Shown piece by piece: positions 26,159 to 35,140 of a DNA stretch of 64,000 bases. Source of the DNA: Caldatribacterium sp051549785 (GTDB lineage Bacteria; Atribacterota; Atribacteria; Atribacterales; Caldatribacteriaceae); NCBI RefSeq assembly GCF_051549785.1, contig NZ_CP189974.1:1674001-1738000 (forward strand), read 5' to 3'. Each line of letters begins with the position of its first letter. Within the stretch, counting starts at the first letter, position 1. Made by a program: the position numbers and the translations under genes. A model generated the notes under the pieces. The model saw nothing but the letters and a program-made list of their open reading frames with translations. It made no database searches and was not told where the DNA came from.

Positions 26159-27042
26159 CACCGCTTTCCTTCACCTGCCTCAGCAAAGAACCGCTCTGCC
26201 GCCTTCACCGTGTTGGCCATGAGCATAGCCACCGTCATTGGGCCCACACCACCGGGGACCGGGGTGATGTACGACGCTTTCTCCGCCACGCTGTCAAAGT
26301 CCACGTCCCCCACGAGTTTCTCACCAACCCGGTTGATGCCAACGTCAATGACTACTGCCCCCTCCTTCACCATATCCCCCACGATGGCCCTGGGAGAACC
26401 ACAGGCGGCAACGAGGATGTCCGCCCTTTTTGTGTGTTCAGCAAGGTCCGGAGTTCTCGTATGACATATGGAAACAGTGGCATTCGCTCCTTTTGCTTTC
26501 TGCACAAGCATCATGGCCAGGGGTTTCCCCACGATGTTGCTTCGCCCTACGATGACCACGTGTTTCCCCTCCACTTCGATGCCGGAACGCTTGAGGAGTT
26601 CCTGAATTCCCCAGGGCGTACAGGGAAGAAAAACTGGATCCCCGATCATGAGCCGACCGAGGTTGTAGGGGTGGAAACCATCGACATCCTTTTCCGGTGA
26701 AATACGGTAGAGAACATCCCGTTCTTCTATGTGCGGTGGAAGGGGAAGCTGGACGAGGATACCGTGAACCTCCGCATGGGTGTTCAGGGTATCGATAAGG
26801 GAGAGAAGCTCCCCGAGATCCGTCTTCTCAGGGAGATGGTACCTGAAAGAACGAATCCCGAGTTTCTCACAGGCCTTCTCTTTATTCCTAACGTAAACCT
26901 GGCTTGCGGGATTTTCCCCAACAAGGATTACCGCAAGGCCGGGCTGAAATCCCTGGGCTACAAGACTCGCCACTCGCGGACGGAGTTCCTCATAAATCTG
27001 CGCCGCTATTGCCTTCCCATCAATGAGCTGGGGAAACGTCAC
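26158..27042 (-). CDS. folD: Bifunctional methylenetetrahydrofolate dehydrogenase/cyclohydrolase FolD
   Basis: A 294-residue FolD. Catalytic region ASQVYVRNKEKACEKLGI (Tyr and Lys of the active site), VHGILVQLPLP, and the NADP-binding GRSNIVGKPLAMMLVQ and PVPGGVGPMTVAML motifs are all present. It interconverts 5,10-methylene-, methenyl- and 10-formyl-tetrahydrofolate. Start is GTG (27040-27042), with GGAGGAG upstream, overlapping the stop of the PHP gene by 4 bases. Normal length and complete. Confidence 0.97.
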   Translation of the reverse strand: MTFPQLIDGKAIAAQIYEELRPRVASLVAQGFQPGLAVILVGENPASQVYVRNKEKACEKLGIRSFRYHLPEKTDLGELLSLIDTLNTHAEVHGILVQLPLPPHIEERDVLYRISPEKDVDGFHPYNLGRLMIGDPVFLPCTPWGIQELLKRSGIEVEGKHVVIVGRSNIVGKPLAMMLVQKAKGANATVSICHTRTPDLAEHTKRADILVAACGSPRAIVGDMVKEGAVVIDVGINRVGEKLVGDVDFDSVAEKASYITPVPGGVGPMTVAMLMANTVKAAERFFAEAGEGKR

Positions 27043-27767
27043 AGATTTCTCCTCCTTTGCGCTACTCTCCCAAAGAAGCCTTCAAGGTTCTCTAAGGACG
27101 CGTTCACGATTCGCTCTCTGGGGAAACCAACATCCTCGAGCAATCGCAGCGCCTCACTGAACTCCCCAACTTCCTCACAGAAATGCGCGTCGCTTGAAAC
27201 CACCACCCATCCCCCACGGGATTTCACTTCCTGAGCAATGAGACGACAGTTTTCTTCACTCCCCTTTCGGCTCACCGAAAAGGAGCTATTGTTGATCTCG
27301 ATCACCTTGCCAAGCTGCACAGCCCTGTCAACCACCTCCGCATAGTCCAGGGGATACCGGGGGTTTCCCGGATGAGCAACAATGTCCACCAGGGGATGTT
27401 CGAGGGCCCTGAGCAGGGCACGGGTATTGACCTCTCTGGATCCTCCCTGGAAGACCTGGGGATGCAGAGAGACAATCACGAAGTCCAAACGCCGGAGAAT
27501 GCGCTCCGGAAGGTCGAGGTGTCCCTCCTCATCCACAATATCCACCTCTGCCCCAAAATACAGGCGAACTCCCAAAACCTCACGAGGGAAATGACCCCGT
27601 GCCTCAAAGTACAGAGGGGAAGGCCCTCCAGGCATGCTTGGGGTATGATCCGCAATGCCCAGCACCAGAAGTCCTTTTCGCTTCGCCACCTGAACGTTTT
27701 CCAGAATCGTGCTGTACCCATGGCCACTGGCAATGGTGTGCACATGGAGGTCGGCAACAATCTCCAT
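27039..27767 (-). CDS. PHP-domain phosphoesterase (YcdX-like)
   Basis: A 242-residue PHP hydrolase. Metal motifs: DLHVHTIASGHGYSTI (about 6-21), GIADHTPSMPG, a Glu in YFGAEVDI, HPQ/AHPGNPRYP and a C-terminal SSDAHF. This pattern is that of YcdX-type trinuclear-zinc phosphatases. Substrate unknown. The ATG at 27765-27767 has AGGAGG upstream; an in-frame start six codons earlier would overlap the upstream gene. It is sandwiched between the PGI-like gene and folD. Confidence 0.87.
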   Translation of the reverse strand: MEIVADLHVHTIASGHGYSTILENVQVAKRKGLLVLGIADHTPSMPGGPSPLYFEARGHFPREVLGVRLYFGAEVDIVDEEGHLDLPERILRRLDFVIVSLHPQVFQGGSREVNTRALLRALEHPLVDIVAHPGNPRYPLDYAEVVDRAVQLGKVIEINNSSFSVSRKGSEENCRLIAQEVKSRGGWVVVSSDAHFCEEVGEFSEALRLLEDVGFPRERIVNASLENLEGFFGRVAQRRRNL

Positions 27768-27769
27768 CT

Positions 27770-28945
27770 CTACGCCTCCTGACACTGCCTCCTGAGACAG
27801 GATACAACGTGATGTTCAAATCGAACAAGGGGAGGTTCGGAAAAGATGTCAATCTCCCGGAGCCAAGCGCTGTAGCAGGCAAGGTACTGCACGAAGGCTA
27901 TGTACTGCCCCAAAAAGAAAGGAGAGTACAGGGGGAGGCAGAGTTCCGCAAATGCCTCCCCCTGTTGCCGCAACATTCCCCTTTGGGCGACTATTGTGGC
28001 CTTCTCCAGATCCTCAAAAGAACACTCCCGCAGGAATTCCCAACCGGCGAAGATTTCTGAAGAGATGAGCTCACGGGGAATTCGAATCCTGAACCCCTCC
28101 CCCAAGGCCCTCAGGACAAGGATGGTAATACCCCGTCCCCAGACCTCTTCACCCTCGCTCCAGAAGGTTTGAGGACCACCAACCCGGAAGACCAGGGATC
28201 CCCCACAGCTTCGCTCAAGAAGGGGGAAAAAGGAGGACAGTATCTCCCCAAGAAGGGGTGGTTCAGCAACGATATGCACCCTGCCTTTCCCCTCCTGTTC
28301 TTTCTCCCGGAGAAAAAGCGCCAGCCGGAAGGCCTCCTCTCTGAGGGCTGCATACCCTTCCTGAAACCCTCGCTCAACCTCCTCTGGAGGCACGCCCCGC
28401 ACACTCAGGGGGAGGTAAAGGAAAGCACTCCGTTGCCAGAAGGAAAAAGAGGGAACGTCAACAGGAAGAAAAGGGAAGAAGCATTCCCGCGCACACTCGG
28501 CAAAAGCCCCATGGGGTTCGCCCACAAGGATTTTCTTCCTCTCCGGAAGGGCAAAAAGGGCGAAAAGTCCCCAGAATTCTTCCGGTCGCCGGGCAAGGAA
28601 AAGGAAAGCGGTTTCAGAGGGAGGAAGAGCCTCGTAGAGCTCTTCCAGGAAGTCCCCATCCTGGCTGGAACAGAGGAAAACCATCCTTTCCCGAAAAAGG
28701 GGGTTTTTCATCAGAAAAGCCTGGAAAAACGCCAGCAACTCTCCCTGGGTGACCAGGACAATATAGCGGAAAACCTCAAGCGTGGCCCGGAAAAACTTCT
28801 GGATTGGAAGGAGCGGAACCTCCTGAGTCACAAAGGGAGGGAGAGGAAATTGCGAGAGCAGGGTCCGGACCTCCTTCCCTCCCTTCCAGTCCCTTCCCCC
28901 TTCCTGGATCCGGACGGTTATTTTTCTTTTCGAAGCTTTCTCCAT
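27770..28945 (-). CDS. Degenerate glucose-6-phosphate-isomerase-like protein
   Basis: A 391-residue protein without a clear annotated match, but whose order of segments follows bacterial PGI. An SIS-like strand occurs at FRYIVLVTQGELLAFF (where PGI has VLGIGGS). FPFLPVDVPSFSFWQRSAFLYLPLSVRGV aligns with the PGI segment DVGGRFSVLTPVGLLP (landmarks VPSFSFW versus GGRFSVL). A Glu-bearing helix (SFFPLLERSCGG) matches WFRQLWAESLGK, and the tail LGQYIAFVQYLACYSAWL-x4-IDIFSEPPLV matches the PGI ending LGELFMFYELLCAYTGYL...NPFDQPGV. The GGS, SKSGT and GGR motifs and the catalytic His are not recognisable, so it is probably not an isomerase. Start ATG (28943-28945) overlaps cimA by 28 bases and lacks an obvious ribosome site. 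Confidence 0.6.
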   Translation of the reverse strand: MEKASKRKITVRIQEGGRDWKGGKEVRTLLSQFPLPPFVTQEVPLLPIQKFFRATLEVFRYIVLVTQGELLAFFQAFLMKNPLFRERMVFLCSSQDGDFLEELYEALPPSETAFLFLARRPEEFWGLFALFALPERKKILVGEPHGAFAECARECFFPFLPVDVPSFSFWQRSAFLYLPLSVRGVPPEEVERGFQEGYAALREEAFRLALFLREKEQEGKGRVHIVAEPPLLGEILSSFFPLLERSCGGSLVFRVGGPQTFWSEGEEVWGRGITILVLRALGEGFRIRIPRELISSEIFAGWEFLRECSFEDLEKATIVAQRGMLRQQGEAFAELCLPLYSPFFLGQYIAFVQYLACYSAWLREIDIFSEPPLVRFEHHVVSCLRRQCQEA

Positions 28946-30507
28946 AGCCCGTAGCGAACACTGTCAGCAAGTGCTTCCCAGCTTGCCTCGATGATGTTCG
29001 TTGAAACCCCTACCGTTCCCCACACGCGCTCTCCATCGGTGGACTGAATCAGCACCCTGATTTTGGCAGCCGTTCCTTCTTTTTCCGAGAGCACCCGCAC
29101 CTTGTAGTCCGAAAGACGAATACGCTTCAGGGCAGGATAGAGTCTCTCGAGGGCCTTTCGCAGCGCATTATCCAGAGCGTGAACCGGTCCATCACCTTCT
29201 GCCACAGTATGGACGACATCCTCATCCACCCGAATTTTCACTGTGGCCTCGGTCACCGTGTTCTCTTCCCTCCGCTTTTCCACAATAACCCGGAAACTTT
29301 CAAGGTCGAAGAATTTGACCTTTTCACCAAGGGTCTCCCGGAGGAGAATCTCAAAGGAAGCGTCTGCCCCTTCAAACTGGTACCCGGAGTTTTCCGCCTC
29401 CTTGATTCTCTGAACGAGGGCGTCAACCCGGGGGTCTTTCGGGTCAAGGTCAACACCCATTTCCCTTGCCCGGTACACGATGTTGCTCTTTCCCGACTGA
29501 TCTGAAACGAGGATCCTCCGCTGGTTCCCCACCGCCTCCGGAGATACGTGCTCATAGGTCGCGGGGTGACGCAAAATGGCACTGGCATGAATGCCACCCT
29601 TGTGGGTAAAAGCACTCCGTCCCACGTACGGCTGGTAATCGTCGTGGCGAAGGTTGGCAATTTCGCTCACAAAGTGGGAGAGCTCAAAGAGTTTCCGTAT
29701 CCGGTCCTCGGGAATAGAGGCAACGCCCATCTTGAACCAGAGATTGGGAATGACCGTGCAGAGGTTCGCGTTGCCACAGCGTTCTCCGTACCCGTTGACG
29801 GTTCCCTGAACCTGGACCGCTCCCATGCGTACCGCTGCGATGCTGTTGGCCACCGCCACACCGCTGTCGTTGTGCGCATGGATACCCAGGGGAACATCCA
29901 TTCCCAGACGTTCCCGCACCACCTTCATGATCTCCTCAACCTCGTGGGGCAGGGTGCCTCCGTTGGTATCACAGAGCACAAGAATCTGGGCTCCTGCCTC
30001 CCAGGCCACCTGAAGGGTTTTCAGGGCGTATTCGGGGTCAGCCTTGTACCCGTCGAAGAAGTGTTCTGCATCGTAAATAACCTCTCGCCCCTGTTTACGA
30101 AGGTACGATACGGAATCCTCAATCATGCGGAGATTCTCGTCAAGCGTCGTTTTCAGGGCCTCGGTCACATGGAGCGTCCAGGATTTCCCGAAAATGGTGA
30201 TGACCGGTGCCTCTGACTCCAAAAGCAGGCGAATGTTCCGGTCTTCTTCAACCGCACTGTCTGCCCGCCGGGTACTCCCGAAAGCACAGATTTTTGCGTG
30301 CTTCAGAGGGAGTTTCCGGACTTCTCTGAAAAAGGCAACATCTTTAGGGTTGGCTCCTGGCCATCCACCCTCGATGTAGTGGAATCCCATTTCATCGAGT
30401 TTTTCCGTAATGCGGAGCTTGTCCTGGAGCGAAAAATTCACTCCTTCCATCTGAGCACCGTCACGCAAGGTGGTATCGTAGATTTCCACCTGGGGTTTTC
30501 CTTCCAT
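28918..30507 (-). CDS. cimA: (R)-citramalate synthase
   Basis: A 529-residue member of the isopropylmalate/citramalate synthase family. The HMGL-like barrel starts with EIYDTTLRDGAQMEG (about 8-22), with metal ligands in GIHAHNDSG and NGYGERCGNANL; the C-terminal LeuA dimerisation/regulatory domain covers about 400-529. The motif HYIEGGWPGANPKD is typical of CimA rather than LeuA. It condenses pyruvate and acetyl-CoA to citramalate for isoleucine synthesis by the threonine-independent route. ATG at 30505-30507 lies 8 bases after GAGGAG, better spaced than the GTG three codons upstream. Confidence 0.92.
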   Translation of the reverse strand: MEGKPQVEIYDTTLRDGAQMEGVNFSLQDKLRITEKLDEMGFHYIEGGWPGANPKDVAFFREVRKLPLKHAKICAFGSTRRADSAVEEDRNIRLLLESEAPVITIFGKSWTLHVTEALKTTLDENLRMIEDSVSYLRKQGREVIYDAEHFFDGYKADPEYALKTLQVAWEAGAQILVLCDTNGGTLPHEVEEIMKVVRERLGMDVPLGIHAHNDSGVAVANSIAAVRMGAVQVQGTVNGYGERCGNANLCTVIPNLWFKMGVASIPEDRIRKLFELSHFVSEIANLRHDDYQPYVGRSAFTHKGGIHASAILRHPATYEHVSPEAVGNQRRILVSDQSGKSNIVYRAREMGVDLDPKDPRVDALVQRIKEAENSGYQFEGADASFEILLRETLGEKVKFFDLESFRVIVEKRREENTVTEATVKIRVDEDVVHTVAEGDGPVHALDNALRKALERLYPALKRIRLSDYKVRVLSEKEGTAAKIRVLIQSTDGERVWGTVGVSTNIIEASWEALADSVRYGLWRKLRKEK

Positions 30508-30519
30508 GGCCTTCACTCC

Positions 30520-31326
30520 TCAGAGAAATTCTCGAAGCTCCTGGAGGGTGTGCACCACTATGTCCGGTTGTACAGGAGAAGACAACACCTCTTCACGCTT
30601 CGCAACGCCTGTCAAAACAAGGATGGTCAGCACACCACAATTCTTACCCAAAAGGACATCAGTGTCAATACGATCCCCGATAATGGCCGTTTCCTCTCGC
30701 CTGAAACGCAGAGTCTCAAGGAGGAAAAGGAGGATATCGGGAGAGGGTTTACCGATGATTCGAGCACGCTGGCCTGAGGCTCGCTCAAGACTGGCAATAA
30801 TGGCTCCTGCTCCGGGGATCACTCCCGAATCCGTCGGATAGGTGGGATCGGGGTTTGTGCCTACAAGTTGCGCCCCCTTGAGGAGAAAGTCAAGACCGGT
30901 CTTCATCTTCTGGAAGGTGAAGCGCCGATCAAGACCAACGACGACGAAGTCCGCACCCCCCGGGGAAAAACGGGGAAGAAGCTTCAAACCTGCCCGTCTG
31001 AGCTCTTCTTTCAGGCCCTCCTCCCCTATGGCGTACACCCTCCCCCCTGGCTTTTCTCTTTGCAGGTACCCTGCGGTGACGAAGGCGGAGGTAAAAATCT
31101 CTTCAACCTCTGCCTCAACCCCCATGGTATTGAGTTTCGCTGCGTAACCCTCGCGGGGGAGGAAAGTGTTGTTGGAGAGGAAGGCTATCCGGAATCCCCT
31201 CGAGCGGGCAAAGCGCAAAAAGTCCACGTTTTCCCGAATGGGGGTATGCAGGAGATACACCACGCCATCGAGGTCAACGACGAAATTCCTGATGTTCTGC
31301 AGGATCGCCCGATGGTTCAAATGCAT
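30520..31326 (-). CDS. HAD-IIA family phosphatase (NagD/AraL-like)
   Basis: A 268-residue HAD hydrolase. Motif I is DLDGVVYL (about 18-25), motif II SNNTF, and motif IV GDRIDTDVLLGKNCG; the C2-cap region lies between. NagD/AraL-like enzymes dephosphorylate small sugar or nucleotide phosphates, often as housekeeping or detoxification of stray sugar phosphates, which suits its place below a sugar catabolic operon. ATG at 31324-31326 (MHLNHRAILQN) has GGGGG upstream; a longer in-frame start exists but the extension would overlap the predicted promoter. Followed by cimA after 12 bases. Confidence 0.88.
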   Translation of the reverse strand: MHLNHRAILQNIRNFVVDLDGVVYLLHTPIRENVDFLRFARSRGFRIAFLSNNTFLPREGYAAKLNTMGVEAEVEEIFTSAFVTAGYLQREKPGGRVYAIGEEGLKEELRRAGLKLLPRFSPGGADFVVVGLDRRFTFQKMKTGLDFLLKGAQLVGTNPDPTYPTDSGVIPGAGAIIASLERASGQRARIIGKPSPDILLFLLETLRFRREETAIIGDRIDTDVLLGKNCGVLTILVLTGVAKREEVLSSPVQPDIVVHTLQELREFL

Positions 31327-31357
31327 CGCCCCCGTTACCCTCAAAGAGGTTTTCTTG

Positions 31358-31386
31358 AAGATAGAACACAGGGGGCGAAAAATCAA
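31358..31386 (-). promoter_or_regulatory. Candidate sigma-70 promoter for the HAD-cimA part of the series
   Basis: In the 66-base gap between rpiB and the HAD gene, minus-strand TTGATT (31381-31386) is followed after 17 bases by TATCTT (31358-31363), 31 bases upstream of the HAD start. It would let biosynthetic genes such as cimA and folD be expressed independently of the catabolic operon upstream. Confidence 0.45.
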
Positions 31387-31392
31387 GAAGGA

Positions 31393-31851
31393 TCAGAGTT
31401 CTCCTCTGAGGTACTGTCGCTCAATGGCTCGAATCTTCTCAACTTTTGGGGCTGAACGCCCTCCCTGGAACTCGCTTTCGAGAAAGGCCCGAACAAGCAT
31501 TTTGGCAAGTTCCGGTCCCACGATGTGCCTCCCCAGGGTGAGCACATTGGCGTTGTTGCTCTTTTTTGCTCGCTCGGCCGAATAAATGTCGTGAGCGCAG
31601 GCCGCGTAAATTCCAGGAATCTTGTTGGCCACCATCGCCATACCAATCCCCGTACCACACACCAGAATCCCACAGGTGTACTTCCCTTCCCTAATTCCAA
31701 GGCAAGCCTGAAGGGCAATATCAGGATAATCGACAACCTCGTCCTCAGAGAAAACCCCAAGGTCCTCAAAGGCAAAGCCCTCTTCCCGCAGGTAATCGGC
31801 AATGACCTTCTTCAGAGGGAAACCAAAATGGTCTGAAGCAAGAACAAGCAT
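31393..31851 (-). CDS. rpiB: RpiB-type sugar-phosphate isomerase
   Basis: A 152-residue RpiB/LacAB-family isomerase. Landmarks: LASDHFGFPLK (Asp/His of the phosphate site), DYPDIA, active-site CGTGIGMAMVANK (catalytic Cys of RpiB), AAC-AHD and NVLTLGRHIVGPELA. It interconverts ribose-5-P and ribulose-5-P or a related aldose/ketose phosphate pair; substrate specificity in this family is varied (allose-, tetrose- and galactose-phosphates are known). The ATG at 31849-31851 follows GGGGGTGG; an upstream extension overlaps the SorC gene. Operon context (SDR, FGGY kinase, SorC) points to a catabolic isomerase. Confidence 0.9.
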   Translation of the reverse strand: MLVLASDHFGFPLKKVIADYLREEGFAFEDLGVFSEDEVVDYPDIALQACLGIREGKYTCGILVCGTGIGMAMVANKIPGIYAACAHDIYSAERAKKSNNANVLTLGRHIVGPELAKMLVRAFLESEFQGGRSAPKVEKIRAIERQYLRGEL

Positions 31852-31862
31852 ACTGCCACCCC

Positions 31863-32837
31863 CTACTTTTCTTTCGCCGTGCTGAGGAGCCACCGACCCA
31901 CCTGGGCATCGGTCACGAGATCCGTCAACCACTTCCCCCGAAGGGCACCGAGAATGGCCTCTTTCTTCTCCATCCCTCCGGCAATGCCGATCACCCGCGA
32001 GCCCCTCTCCCGAATACGCTTCACATCAGCTGCGATTCGCTTTTTGTCGAGGTCGCACGCAATAACCTCTCCGTCGATATTGAAAAAGGTTCCGCAAATT
32101 GCCCCTACAGCTCCTCTCCGCACAAGTTCCTCTATTTCTCGTTCCTCGAAATTCCCGGTTTCGATAAGCAGACTTGTTTCTCTTCTCATGCCTCCTATGC
32201 CCACCAGAGCCACATCCACCTCTTCAGCCATTCTCAGGACTTCCTGAACCTCCTTTTCACTCAGAAAAGCGTCCCGTGTTTCCGGGCTTTTGGCAAACGC
32301 AGGAGCAAAGAGGTACACCGGTTCTCCTCCCAGCCGGCTGGCGAACTCCTTCACCAGTTCGATAGCCACCGTCTTCCACCGCCTTCCACCGTAACCACCC
32401 ATCATCTGCACAACCCGTATCCCATGGAGGTCCAGGCGGGGGAGGTACTCAAGGACACTGTGGAGCGTTCTCCCATAGGCAACACCGACACTGGTGTACG
32501 GAACGAGGTTATCCCGCAGAAAGGAAGCCGCTGCCTGAGCCACAGCTTTCACAACTCCTTCGGGAGTTCCACTGTATGTCCGGACAACCACGGCATTCCG
32601 GAGGTCGAAATGTTCTGCCAGCGACTGGGAGAGCTCGGCATCGACTTCTCCACTTCTCCGAATGCGAATCTCCACAATACCGATCTCCCGGGCCCGCTTC
32701 AGCATACGGTAGACCTTCTGCGGAGAAACCCCAAGAAGCTCGGCAATCTTCCTCTGGTTGAGGTCCTCAAGGTAATAGAGTTCGGCGACCTTTGCCAGGC
32801 GCTCAAAATCCTCCTCTCTCGCTACCCTGGGCGACAA
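31863..32837 (-). CDS. SorC/DeoR-type sugar-binding transcriptional regulator
   Basis: A 324-residue SorC-family regulator. The N-terminal helix-turn-helix is LNQRKIAELLGVSPQKVYRMLKRA (about 27-50; landmarks QRKIAELLGVS), followed by the sugar-phosphate-binding domain (about 60-320) with GVAYGRTL, GGYGG and the C-terminal GIAGGMEKKEAILGALRG segment. SorC proteins sense a phosphorylated sugar made by their own pathway; EryD and SorC are examples. Start is TTG (32835-32837) with AAAGGGGGAAAG upstream; the next ATG would remove the DNA-binding domain. It is the best candidate to bind the paired operator elements at 38893 and 44635 (inference). Confidence 0.9.
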   Translation of the reverse strand: MSPRVAREEDFERLAKVAELYYLEDLNQRKIAELLGVSPQKVYRMLKRAREIGIVEIRIRRSGEVDAELSQSLAEHFDLRNAVVVRTYSGTPEGVVKAVAQAAASFLRDNLVPYTSVGVAYGRTLHSVLEYLPRLDLHGIRVVQMMGGYGGRRWKTVAIELVKEFASRLGGEPVYLFAPAFAKSPETRDAFLSEKEVQEVLRMAEEVDVALVGIGGMRRETSLLIETGNFEEREIEELVRRGAVGAICGTFFNIDGEVIACDLDKKRIAADVKRIRERGSRVIGIAGGMEKKEAILGALRGKWLTDLVTDAQVGRWLLSTAKEK

Positions 32838-32875
32838 AGGCTTTCCCCCTTTCGACCCCTTTCCTCGTCGCTATT

Positions 32876-33793
32876 TTATTGACTTCTTGAAAAAGTGGCA
32901 AGGAGCTCCTGAATGTCCTTCCCGAGAGCCTCTTTCTCCCTCTCACTAAGAGGCTTCAGGGGTTTCCTGGGAAAGCCACCCTCAAAGCCAAAGAGGTCCA
33001 TGGCAGCCTTCACACCGCTTACGCCGTACCTTCCGGAGACGAGGCTGTTGAGCCGAGCGACGAAGCGGTGGAGGGGAAGGCCACGCTCGAGGTCCTTTTG
33101 AAGCCCAAGCTCCACAAGGTCGCAACAGAGGTCAGGGAAGACGTTGGCCAGAGACAGCACTCCTCCGACAGCCCCCACAAGGAGGGCTGGGAAGACGAAG
33201 TCGGCAGACCCGGCGAGGACGAAGAACTCCTTCCCCTCTGAGGCAGCGATGTAGGCGTCGTAGTTCCCCTTTGAGGTGTCCTTGAGGCCGAGGATCTTGG
33301 GGTGCTCGCTCACCCGGGCGATGAGGGTAGGAGAGAGGCAGAGGTTGTTGGCCACCGCCGGATTGTTGTAGAGGAGGACTGGTTTTCCTACTGCTTCAGC
33401 GACCTCGGTGAAGTACTCGTAGAGGGCGTCATCGGTCATTCTTCTTGCGAAGAAGGAGGGGGGCATGAGGCTCACGAAGTCCACCCCGAGACGATCAAGG
33501 TCCTGGGCGAGTTTCTTCGATTCAAAGGTGGATTCGCAGCTTGCTCCGCCAATGAGGACCTTGTCGCCTTTCACCTCAAGGACCGCTTCGATGACTCTGA
33601 GCTTCTCTTCATACGTGAGGCTCCGGAACTCCCCGTTCGTCCCCAGGGCGAAGTACCCCCGAAGCCGGGTCTTCGAGAGCTTCTCAACATTCCGTTTCAA
33701 CGCCTCAAAGTCGATGGCGCCATCTCCTCTAAAGGGGGTCACGATGGGGGCAAAGACCCCGGTGAGCTTTTGTCTTGTGTTTTCAGGTTCCAT
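32876..33793 (-). CDS. DapA-family aldolase/lyase (N-acetylneuraminate lyase superfamily)
   Basis: A 305-residue TIM-barrel class I aldolase. Landmarks: GVFAPIVTPF start, GTNGEFRSLTYEEK, the Schiff-base Lys in GLKDTSKGNYD (about 168) and catalytic Tyr in VLLYNNPAV (about 139). The phosphate/carboxylate-binding GTNGE takes the place of GTTGE, and the residues determining dihydrodipicolinate synthesis cannot be confirmed. With a TRAP transporter, FGGY kinase and SorC regulator it is more likely a 2-keto-3-deoxy sugar-acid aldolase or related lyase than lysine-pathway DapA. ATG at 33791-33793 follows GGGAAGGTGAG. It starts 5 bases after the kinase stop. Confidence 0.85.
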   Translation of the reverse strand: MEPENTRQKLTGVFAPIVTPFRGDGAIDFEALKRNVEKLSKTRLRGYFALGTNGEFRSLTYEEKLRVIEAVLEVKGDKVLIGGASCESTFESKKLAQDLDRLGVDFVSLMPPSFFARRMTDDALYEYFTEVAEAVGKPVLLYNNPAVANNLCLSPTLIARVSEHPKILGLKDTSKGNYDAYIAASEGKEFFVLAGSADFVFPALLVGAVGGVLSLANVFPDLCCDLVELGLQKDLERGLPLHRFVARLNSLVSGRYGVSGVKAAMDLFGFEGGFPRKPLKPLSEREKEALGKDIQELLATFSRSQ

Positions 33794-33798
33794 GGGAC

Positions 33799-35130
33799 TC
33801 ACCTTCCCTGGTGAAGGAATCGCCTGGCTATTTCCAGACACCCAAGGATGGAACAGTTCTCCCTGAGCTCTATTTTGAAATCTTGGAAGACGCGCCGTTT
33901 GTACTCAAGAAGCGCCGAACCAGCTCCACCCGTGACGACCATGGTGGGACGCAACGTAAGGCGCTCGGACACCATATCAAGGGTCCTCCGCATTCTCCCC
34001 ACAATGCCCTCGACCAGAGCCCTCAAGCACTCCTCTCTCGTGGTGTCCAGGGTGAGACCCGAAAAGGAAGCTTTTTTCTGGATGAGACTCGTCCTGTCTC
34101 CTGTAAGATACGGCACGCACCTCACCTTTCCTCGCTTTTTCCCTCCAAGAACTCCTGCCAGATAAGCATGGTAGAACGTATCCGGTGGCAACTCTCTGCA
34201 GAACTGGGAGCGGAACCACTCCAGAGCAAACCCCCCAATCACAATGTCGTACATGAGCCACCTTCCGGGAAAGGGGTGGGTTCGCAGGTAGTACCGTTCG
34301 TCTGGAAGGGGATGATCCAGGCATATGACGAGGATTTCCGAGCTCCCCGAAATGTTGAGCACCTGCCCGTGTTCAAAAAGCCCTGCCCCCAAAGCAGCGG
34401 CGGAGGTGTCGTTGGATCCCACAAGCACAGGAACACCGGAGGGTAAACCCGTTACCCGGGAAGCTTCTTCGGTGATTCTCCCTGCAACCTCAAAGGAGGG
34501 CACAACCGGAGGGAGCTTGTCAAGGGGAATGCCAAGGTCGCGGGCAAGGTCTTTACTCCAATCTGAAGCAGCAACGGTGTTGTAAAGCCCTGTGACCGAA
34601 GCATTGGTGGGATCGATAATCCAACGATTCACGAGCTTTTTGAGAAGGAAGGTATTCAGATGTCCAAGAACTGCAGCCCTTGCGAAGACCTCCGGCCTTT
34701 CTTCCTTGAGCCAGAGCATACTGGTCAGAGAGATTCCTCCCGGATACGGGATGTTCCCGGCCACTTGAAGAAATCGCTCTTTCCCTATTACTCGCACCGC
34801 TTTCCTTGCCTGTTTGATGCTCCTTCTGTCCCAGTGGATGATAGCAGGAAAGAGAGGAGTACCCTCGGCATCCATGGCGATAAGTGCCGGGCTGAACACG
34901 CAAGGAACGACAAGTTCAACTTTCCGGGCGTATCCCTTTTCTTCGAGGTTGCGGGTCACTTTAAGGAAAGCCTGCCACACCAGGTCGGGGTGAATCTGCA
35001 CGCTCAGGCCATCCGCTTCGTAATTGTACTCCACTCTGTCCTGGGTGACGGCAATAAAGTTCTCATCAAAAAGGACACTTTTGAGAGAAGAAGTGCCCGC
35101 ATCAACAGCCAGAATATAACCCCGATTCAT
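33799..35130 (-). CDS. FGGY-family carbohydrate kinase
   Basis: A 443-residue sugar kinase. ATP/sugar motifs: DAGTSSLKSVLFDENF at the N-terminus, IHWDRRS in the substrate region, VLVGSNDTSAAALGAG and the C-terminal adenosine motif VVTGGAGSALLEYKR. FGGY kinases act on glycerol, ribulose, xylulose, erythritol, gluconate and others; the substrate here cannot be assigned from sequence alone. It is slightly shorter than xylulokinase (about 490). ATG at 35128-35130 has AAGGGGG upstream. It lies between dctM (10-base gap) and the aldolase gene, so its substrate probably comes directly from the TRAP importer or from the SDR product. Confidence 0.9.
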   Translation of the reverse strand: MNRGYILAVDAGTSSLKSVLFDENFIAVTQDRVEYNYEADGLSVQIHPDLVWQAFLKVTRNLEEKGYARKVELVVPCVFSPALIAMDAEGTPLFPAIIHWDRRSIKQARKAVRVIGKERFLQVAGNIPYPGGISLTSMLWLKEERPEVFARAAVLGHLNTFLLKKLVNRWIIDPTNASVTGLYNTVAASDWSKDLARDLGIPLDKLPPVVPSFEVAGRITEEASRVTGLPSGVPVLVGSNDTSAAALGAGLFEHGQVLNISGSSEILVICLDHPLPDERYYLRTHPFPGRWLMYDIVIGGFALEWFRSQFCRELPPDTFYHAYLAGVLGGKKRGKVRCVPYLTGDRTSLIQKKASFSGLTLDTTREECLRALVEGIVGRMRRTLDMVSERLTLRPTMVVTGGAGSALLEYKRRVFQDFKIELRENCSILGCLEIARRFLHQGR

Positions 35131-35140
35131 GGAATCCCCC

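Noticed and set aside
32876..33793. Lysine-pathway DapA
   Set aside because: No lysine genes are close and the operon is catabolic; a sugar-acid aldolase or lyase is more likely, although sequence alone cannot exclude DapA.
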